The notes beneath the pieces were generated by a model, which worked only from the letters and a program-made list of their open reading frames with translations, made no database searches and was not told where the DNA came from. From Cytobacillus pseudoceanisediminis (lineage in GTDB: Bacteria; Bacillota; Bacilli; Bacillales; Cytobacillaceae), in the NCBI RefSeq assembly GCF_023516215.1, contig NZ_CP097349.1, forward strand, positions 5,174,001 to 5,238,000: 64,000 nt of DNA, written 5' to 3'. A program made the position numbers and the translations under genes. Every line of letters begins with the position of its first letter. The first letter of the stretch is position 1. Positions 59,141 through 64,000 of this stretch are shown here, one piece after another.

Positions 59141-61468
59141 ATGGCGAAAAAGAAAGAAATCATCGTCCCCCTCCTGCCGCTTCGAGGCTTGCTTGTTTAT
59201 CCGACCATGGTTCTGCATTTGGATGTAGGCCGTGAGAAATCGGTTCAGGCCCTTGAAAAAGCAATGGTAGATGACCATTTAATTTTCTTAACAACACAAA
59301 AGGATATATCTATAGATGAACCATCAGAAGATGATCTATATAGAATGGGTACGCTAACACGTGTAAAGCAGATGCTCAAGCTTCCAAACGGTACCATCCG
59401 AGTTCTTGTTGAAGGGCTTAAGAGAGCGGAAATTATTGATTTTCAGGATGAAGCCGAACATTATTCTGTTAGTGTAAAGGTTTTTGAGGATCCTGAGACT
59501 AAGGACGTAGAAGATCAGGCATTGATGAGGACCATGCTTGAATATTTTGAGCAATACATAAAGGTATCGAAGAAGATTTCAGCCGAAACGTACTCCTCTG
59601 TAGCAGATATAGAAGAGCCGGGGCGCATGGCAGATATCATTTCTTCCCATTTGCCTTTAAAGCTTAAAGAAAAACAGGAAATTCTTGAAACCATAGATGT
59701 AAAAGAGCGGATGAACCAGGTTATTGAAATCATCCATAATGAAAAAGAAGTTCTGAACCTTGAAAAAAAGATTGGCCAGCGTGTGAAAAAATCGATGGAG
59801 AGAACGCAAAAGGAATATTATTTGCGTGAACAGATGAAGGCAATCCAAAAAGAGCTGGGGGATAAGGAAGGCAAGACAGGAGAAATAGCTGAGCTGACGG
59901 AAAAGATTGAAAATGCCGGCATGCCTGAGCATGTCGAGCTGACAGCTTTAAAAGAACTGGACCGCTATGAAAAAGTTCCATCCAGTTCAGCTGAAAGTGC
60001 AGTTATCCGCAACTATATCGAATGGCTTGTCACATTGCCATGGTCAAAGGCAACAGATGATGACCTGGATATCCTGAAGGCGGAAAGAATTCTGAATGAA
60101 GACCATCATGGCCTGGAAAAAGTTAAGGAACGGGTTCTGGAATACCTTGCAGTGCAAAAGCTGACGAATTCCCTTAAAGGGCCGATTCTTTGTCTTGCAG
60201 GCCCTCCTGGTGTCGGCAAAACAAGCCTTGCCCGTTCTATCGCGACATCGCTTAACCGCAATTTTGTCCGTGTATCACTCGGCGGAGTTCGGGACGAGTC
60301 TGAGATTCGCGGACATAGAAGAACTTATGTAGGTGCAATGCCTGGCCGCATCATTCAGGGCATGAAAAAGGCAGGTACGATTAACCCTGTGTTCCTGCTT
60401 GATGAAATCGACAAAATGTCTTCTGACTTCCGCGGGGATCCTTCATCTGCGATGCTGGAGGTTTTAGACCCCGAGCAGAACCATAATTTTAGTGATCATT
60501 ACATTGAAGAAACATATGATCTTTCAAAGGTCATGTTTATAGCCACAGCCAACAATCTCGGGACGATTCCTGGTCCGCTGCTGGACAGAATGGAAGTTAT
60601 CACGATTGCAGGCTATACAGAGCAGGAAAAGATTCATATAGCAAAAGACCACCTGCTGCCTAAACAAATTAAAGAACATGGTCTTTCCAAATCTCAGCTT
60701 CAGATTCGTGAAGATGGCCTTCAGAAGGTAGTCCGCTATTATACTCGTGAGGCAGGAGTCCGGGGCTTGGAGCGTCAGCTGGCTACTATCTGCAGGAAAA
60801 CGGCTAAAATTATCGTATCCGGCGAAAAGAAGAAAGTGATTGTGAATGGTAAAAATACTGAGGAGTTTCTTGGAAAGCCAAAATACCGCTACGGTCAGGC
60901 TGAGCTTGAAGACCAGGTTGGTGTTGCTACAGGGCTGGCCTATACAACAGTTGGCGGCGACACCCTTCAGATAGAAGTATCCCTCTCTCCTGGAAAAGGG
61001 AAGCTTGTTCTTACAGGTAAACTTGGGGATGTCATGAAAGAGTCTGCTCAAGCGGCATTCAGTTATGTTCGTTCTAAAGCAAAGGAACTGGGAATTGATG
61101 AGAATTTCCATGAAAAGCATGACATTCACATTCATGTTCCAGAAGGTGCAGTCCCAAAAGATGGTCCATCTGCAGGGATTACTATTACAACCGCACTGGT
61201 TTCTGCGCTGTCTGGAAAGCCAATCCGTAAAGAAGTGGGAATGACAGGGGAAATCACTTTAAGAGGCCGAGTGCTTCCTATTGGCGGTTTGAAAGAAAAG
61301 TCTTTGAGCGCCCATCGGGCAGGATTGACTAAGATCATCCTCCCTAAAGATAATGAAAAAGACATAGAAGATATCCCTGAAAGCATCAGGGAAGAGCTTG
61401 ATTTTGTTTTGGTATCACATGTGGACGAAGTCTTAAAACATGCCCTGAATGGCGGTGTCGAAGCATGA
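59141..61468 (+). CDS. lonA: ATP-dependent protease La (LonA)
   Basis: 775 residues. The N-terminal LON substrate domain ([20 protein letters not shown]) is followed by a coiled coil, AAA+ with Walker [16 protein letters not shown] and Walker [11 protein letters not shown], and the protease domain with catalytic Ser in [11 protein letters not shown] and Lys in [14 protein letters not shown]. It degrades damaged and regulatory proteins. SD TTGGAGGTG. Overlaps ysxC by 4 bases. Confidence 0.98.
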   Translation: MAKKKEIIVPLLPLRGLLVYPTMVLHLDVGREKSVQALEKAMVDDHLIFLTTQKDISIDEPSEDDLYRMGTLTRVKQMLKLPNGTIRVLVEGLKRAEIIDFQDEAEHYSVSVKVFEDPETKDVEDQALMRTMLEYFEQYIKVSKKISAETYSSVADIEEPGRMADIISSHLPLKLKEKQEILETIDVKERMNQVIEIIHNEKEVLNLEKKIGQRVKKSMERTQKEYYLREQMKAIQKELGDKEGKTGEIAELTEKIENAGMPEHVELTALKELDRYEKVPSSSAESAVIRNYIEWLVTLPWSKATDDDLDILKAERILNEDHHGLEKVKERVLEYLAVQKLTNSLKGPILCLAGPPGVGKTSLARSIATSLNRNFVRVSLGGVRDESEIRGHRRTYVGAMPGRIIQGMKKAGTINPVFLLDEIDKMSSDFRGDPSSAMLEVLDPEQNHNFSDHYIEETYDLSKVMFIATANNLGTIPGPLLDRMEVITIAGYTEQEKIHIAKDHLLPKQIKEHGLSKSQLQIREDGLQKVVRYYTREAGVRGLERQLATICRKTAKIIVSGEKKKVIVNGKNTEEFLGKPKYRYGQAELEDQVGVATGLAYTTVGGDTLQIEVSLSPGKGKLVLTGKLGDVMKESAQAAFSYVRSKAKELGIDENFHEKHDIHIHVPEGAVPKDGPSAGITITTALVSALSGKPIRKEVGMTGEITLRGRVLPIGGLKEKSLSAHRAGLTKIILPKDNEKDIEDIPESIREELDFVLVSHVDEVLKHALNGGVEA

Positions 61469-62046
61469 AAGTAACCAGCTCAGAAATCGTCATCAGTGCT
61501 GTTAAGCCTGATCAATACCCTGAAAGTGAATTGCCGGAATTCGCCCTTGCCGGCCGTTCCAACGTCGGCAAATCTTCATTCATTAATAAAATGCTTAATC
61601 GAAGGGGACTTGCAAGAATATCCTCTAAACCGGGGAAGACACAAACCCTGAATTTTTACCTTATTAACGAAATTCTTCACTTTGTTGATGTTCCAGGCTA
61701 TGGATATGCTAAGGTATCCAAAAAGGAACGTGAAGCTTGGGGAAAGATGATAGAAACATACTTAACCAGCAGAGAGCAGTTAAAAGCAGTTGTGCTGATA
61801 GTTGATTTGCGCCATCCCCCTTCAAGTGACGATGTCATGATGTACGACTTTTTAAAGCATTATGATATTCCCTGTGTAGTGATTGCTACAAAAGCGGATA
61901 AAATACCTAAGTCCAAGTGGCAAAAACATATGAAAATCACGAAAGAAACCTTGGATATCGATCCGAATGATCAGATCATTATGTTTTCCTCCGAAACGGG
62001 TTATGGAAAAGACAAGGCCTGGTCTGCATTGAAAAGCTTTATGTAA
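61465..62046 (+). CDS. ysxC: Ribosome biogenesis GTPase YsxC (EngB)
   Basis: 193 residues, an essential GTPase in 50S assembly. G1 [16 protein letters not shown]2 region [14 protein letters not shown]3 [11 protein letters not shown] and G4 TKADK are all present. ATG 61465 overlaps the lonA stop (ATGA), so it is translationally coupled, as in B. subtilis. It is closed by a strong terminator. Confidence 0.97.
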   Translation: MKVTSSEIVISAVKPDQYPESELPEFALAGRSNVGKSSFINKMLNRRGLARISSKPGKTQTLNFYLINEILHFVDVPGYGYAKVSKKEREAWGKMIETYLTSREQLKAVVLIVDLRHPPSSDDVMMYDFLKHYDIPCVVIATKADKIPKSKWQKHMKITKETLDIDPNDQIIMFSSETGYGKDKAWSALKSFM

Positions 62047-62049
62047 TTC

Positions 62050-62084
62050 AAAAAATCCCGCTGCATTGTGCAGCGGGATTTTTT
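62050..62084 (+). terminator. Terminator after ysxC
   Basis: AAAAAATCCCGCTGC, loop, GCAGCGGGATTTTTT. The stretch 62085-62290 after it shows no gene. Confidence 0.9.
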
Positions 62085-62295
62085 GTGATTTCTCCATTTG
62101 GGTCTTTCGTCATAGAGAAGCTTTCAGTGCGATATTTTGCAGGGTGAAAGAATGGGATAATATGGATAATATTTTTGTCGAAGGGTGAGGAATCTGCAGA
62201 ATACTGGAGGATAAGGAGTCATGTTGGAGTTCAAAGAGGGTAAGTTAATGAGAACAGCTTAAATTCTGTAATATCATTAATTATCATAAAATATG

Positions 62296-62310
62296 AATTT
62301 TGAGAATATT
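62296..62310 (+). promoter_or_regulatory. Candidate CodY box over the ABC transporter promoter
   Basis: AATTTTGAGAATATT matches the CodY consensus AATTTTCWGAAAATT with two mismatches. It overlaps the -35 box of the predicted promoter, a position suited to repression in rich medium. Confidence 0.5.
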
Positions 62311-62328
62311 TTAAAATCATGATAGAGT
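62300..62328 (+). promoter_or_regulatory. Promoter of the amino-acid ABC transporter
   Basis: TTGAGA (62300-62305), a 17-base spacer, and an extended -10 TG-A-TAGAGT (62320-62328). Confidence 0.5.
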
Positions 62329-62375
62329 TAAAGGGCATTTATAAAAGAGAGATACTGAAGGGGGAATTTAGACTA

Positions 62376-63161
62376 GTGAGACATTGGTTAAAAGGAATTA
62401 TAGCAGCTGCTTTTGTATTGGTCCTGGCGGCATGCGGCGGATCAGAGGAAGCGTCTAAAAGCGGAATGGATCTAGTAAACGATGACAAATTTACGTATGC
62501 AGCTTCAGGAGAGTTCAAACCTTTTAGTTATACAAATGATGATGGAAGCATGAGCGGATTTGATATTGATGTGGCCGAAGCTGTAGCAAAAGAACTCGGG
62601 CTTGAGCCGGTTCAGAATAAATTTAAGTTTGGCGGTATTGTCGAAGGTGTGAAATCCGGCCGTTTTGATGCAGCGGTAGCCAGCCATACCATTACGGAAG
62701 AACGTTTGAAGGCAGTCAATTTTTCGACGCCATATTACTATTCTGGCCCGCAAATTTATGTGCGTCCAGACAGCAGCGTTGAAACGCTTGCTGACCTCAA
62801 AGGCATGGAAATAGCAGTATCGAAGGGTTCTACATATACTTCAAATGCAGAGGAGGCTACAGATAATATCCAGTTCTATGATAGTGATGTTGTAGCCCTG
62901 GAGGCCTTGAGCAAGGGAAAACATGATGCGGTCATCACAGACTTTGTAACAGGTAAAGAAGCGATTGGCGCCGGAATGAAAATCGAAGGCAAAGAGCTGC
63001 TGGGCCGCAGTGAGCAGGCAATTGCTGTTGCAAAGGATAATAAAGAGCTGCTCGAAAAAGTGAATGAAGCTCTTGAAACACTTCGAGAGAATGGAACACT
63101 CACAGAAATCAGCAAAAAATATATCGGTGAAGATATAACAGTTGATCCTGAGAAGGAATAA
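62376..63161 (+). CDS. Polar amino-acid ABC transporter, substrate-binding lipoprotein
   Basis: 261 residues from GTG 62376 (AAGGGGGA upstream). The signal peptide ends LVLAAC with the lipid-attached Cys at residue 20. The family 3 solute-binding fold shows FKPFSYTNDDGSMSGFDIDV near the N-terminus, FDAAVASHTITEERLKAVNF in the middle and ISKKYIGEDIT at the end. It delivers an amino acid to the permease; the substrate is not clear from sequence. Followed by a terminator-like hairpin and the permease gene. B. subtilis has hemA at this place. Confidence 0.88.
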   Translation: MRHWLKGIIAAAFVLVLAACGGSEEASKSGMDLVNDDKFTYAASGEFKPFSYTNDDGSMSGFDIDVAEAVAKELGLEPVQNKFKFGGIVEGVKSGRFDAAVASHTITEERLKAVNFSTPYYYSGPQIYVRPDSSVETLADLKGMEIAVSKGSTYTSNAEEATDNIQFYDSDVVALEALSKGKHDAVITDFVTGKEAIGAGMKIEGKELLGRSEQAIAVAKDNKELLEKVNEALETLRENGTLTEISKKYIGEDITVDPEKE

Positions 63162-63168
63162 CATTGCG

Positions 63169-63206
63169 GGCGGATGTGTGTCAAACATTCGCCTGTTTTG
63201 TTTTTT
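63169..63206 (+). terminator. Intra-operon hairpin between binding protein and permease
   Basis: GGCGGATGT, loop, ACATTCGCC and TGTTTTGTTTTTT. Such partial terminators commonly keep the binding protein in excess of the membrane subunits. Confidence 0.7.
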
Positions 63207-63242
63207 ACACAAACTGAAATAGCCAACTGAAGGGGGATTTTT

Positions 63243-63890
63243 GTGGATTTGCTTACAAAGTTTATGGATACATATCCCGTATTTTTAAAGGGAATGCTCT
63301 TAACCTTTCAATTAACCATTGTAGCGGTGTTTATTGCTATTTTTATAGGATTGTTTTTTGCCTTTTTAAAGATTTCGAGAATTAAAGTTCTGGAATGGAT
63401 TGCGGACATCTATATTTTCCTTGTAAGGGGAACGCCGCTTGTTGTTCAGATTTTCATCTTCTATTTCGGTTTGACAGCATTGGATATTTCACAGTTTTGG
63501 TCAGTTGTCCTTGGACTTGCTTTTCACAATGGTGCCTATATAGCCGAAATTTTCAGGGGCTCCATTCAATCCATCGACAAAGGACAAATGGAAGCAGGGC
63601 GTTCGCTGGGTATGACTGCTGGCCTTGCAATGAGAAGGATCATTCTGCCTCAGGCTTTCCGCCGGGCTATGCCGCCTCTTGGCAATCAATTTATCATTGC
63701 TTTGAAGGATTCATCACTTGCTTCCTTTATCGGCATGTACGAGCTCTTTAATGTGGCCACGACTTACGGTTCCAATGAATATGACTACATGAGTTATCTG
63801 CTGATCGTAGCTGTTTACTATTTAGTACTTGTACTTATTTTCTCTATCCTTGTAAATATGATTGAGAAAAGAATGGCAAGCAGTGATTAA
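63243..63890 (+). CDS. Polar amino-acid ABC transporter permease
   Basis: 215 residues from GTG 63243 (AAGGGGGA upstream). Five membrane helices are visible. The HisM/GlnP-type signatures are LRGTPLVVQIFIFYFGL-like sequence, YIAEIFRGSIQSIDKGQMEAG RSLGMT and the EAA loop before LPQAFRRAMPPLGNQFI. It forms the transmembrane channel with the ATPase that follows. Confidence 0.93.
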   Translation: MDLLTKFMDTYPVFLKGMLLTFQLTIVAVFIAIFIGLFFAFLKISRIKVLEWIADIYIFLVRGTPLVVQIFIFYFGLTALDISQFWSVVLGLAFHNGAYIAEIFRGSIQSIDKGQMEAGRSLGMTAGLAMRRIILPQAFRRAMPPLGNQFIIALKDSSLASFIGMYELFNVATTYGSNEYDYMSYLLIVAVYYLVLVLIFSILVNMIEKRMASSD

Positions 63891-63904
63891 GGGGGAATGA
63901 AGGC

Positions 63905-64000
63905 ATGAGTGAATCGTATATGATTAAGGTGGAAAAATTGAACAAATCATTCGGGGATCTGCACGTACTAAAGGACATTGACATAACAGTAAAAGAAAGT
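63905..64000 (+). CDS. Amino-acid ABC transporter ATP-binding protein, 5' part
   Basis: 32 codons from ATG 63905 (GGGGAATGAAGG upstream), MSESYMIKVEKLNKSFGDLH then VLKDIDITVKES, the standard start of a GlnQ/HisP-type ATPase with the A-loop region. The frame is open at the window end; Walker A lies beyond it. Third gene of the transporter operon. Confidence 0.9.
   Translation, partial: MSESYMIKVEKLNKSFGDLHVLKDIDITVKES

Overview
The window is a 64 kb stretch of a Bacillaceae chromosome, most like the Bacillus firmus / Cytobacillus / Mesobacillus group. Three things point there. The gene order follows the Bacillus subtilis thrS-to-ysxC region closely. Spore genes are present (ytxC, sspI, gerE, gerM, lonB). 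Gene expression is controlled by Bacillus-type leader RNAs (three T-boxes, a lysine riboswitch, an L20 leader). Ribosome-binding sites are strong and many starts are TTG, GTG or even ATT. No phage, transposase, CRISPR, defence or secondary-metabolite locus was seen.

Layout. 1-4.6 kb: end of ytxC, T-box-controlled thrS, and infC-rpmI-rplT behind an L20 autoregulatory leader. 4.7-9.1 kb: ysdA, a TVP38-type membrane protein, ysdB, a dUTPase, the M42 peptidase ysdC, sspI and the RNA methyltransferase ysgA. 9.1-13.2 kb: T-box-controlled pheS-pheT. 13.3-20.4 kb: rnhC (reverse), then zapA-cvpA-polX-mutSB-yshE and an unannotated 27-aa membrane microprotein. 20.5-26.9 kb: fatty-acid degradation (lcfA, fadR, fadB, etfB, etfA) with FadR-type operators, then trxA. 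27-31 kb: uvrC, riboswitch-controlled lysC, yslB (reverse). 31.4-34.8 kb: sdhCAB. 35-43 kb: ysmA, gerE, ysmB, racE, a RecQ helicase, gerM, rph, rdgB, ysnB. 43.2-52.5 kb: tRNA-Arg and the ilvBHC-leuABCD operon with a cre site, a possible CodY box and a Leu T-box. 52.6-62.1 kb: ysoA and the protein quality-control set tig, clpX, lonB, lonA, then ysxC. 62.3-64 kb: a polar amino-acid ABC transporter, cut by the window end, with a candidate CodY box.

What stands out. (1) Nine conserved genes are broken by twelve small indels. Eleven are single missing bases in homopolymers of 4-7; cvpA needs one extra or two missing bases. All look like sequence errors rather than decay. (2) Two families of dispersed GC-rich intergenic elements recur. 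Family A has common ends and interchangeable cores and sits in the leaders of thrS, infC and pheS (inside the T-box) and between pheS and pheT. Family B includes a copy inside the ilv-leu operon. (3) The sdh leader carries a short ORF whose stop codon lies inside an intrinsic terminator stem. (4) A 21-bp-period tandem repeat lies after pheT. These are the best candidates for something little described; the genes themselves are ordinary housekeeping genes. All family and operon comparisons are from memory, with no database search.
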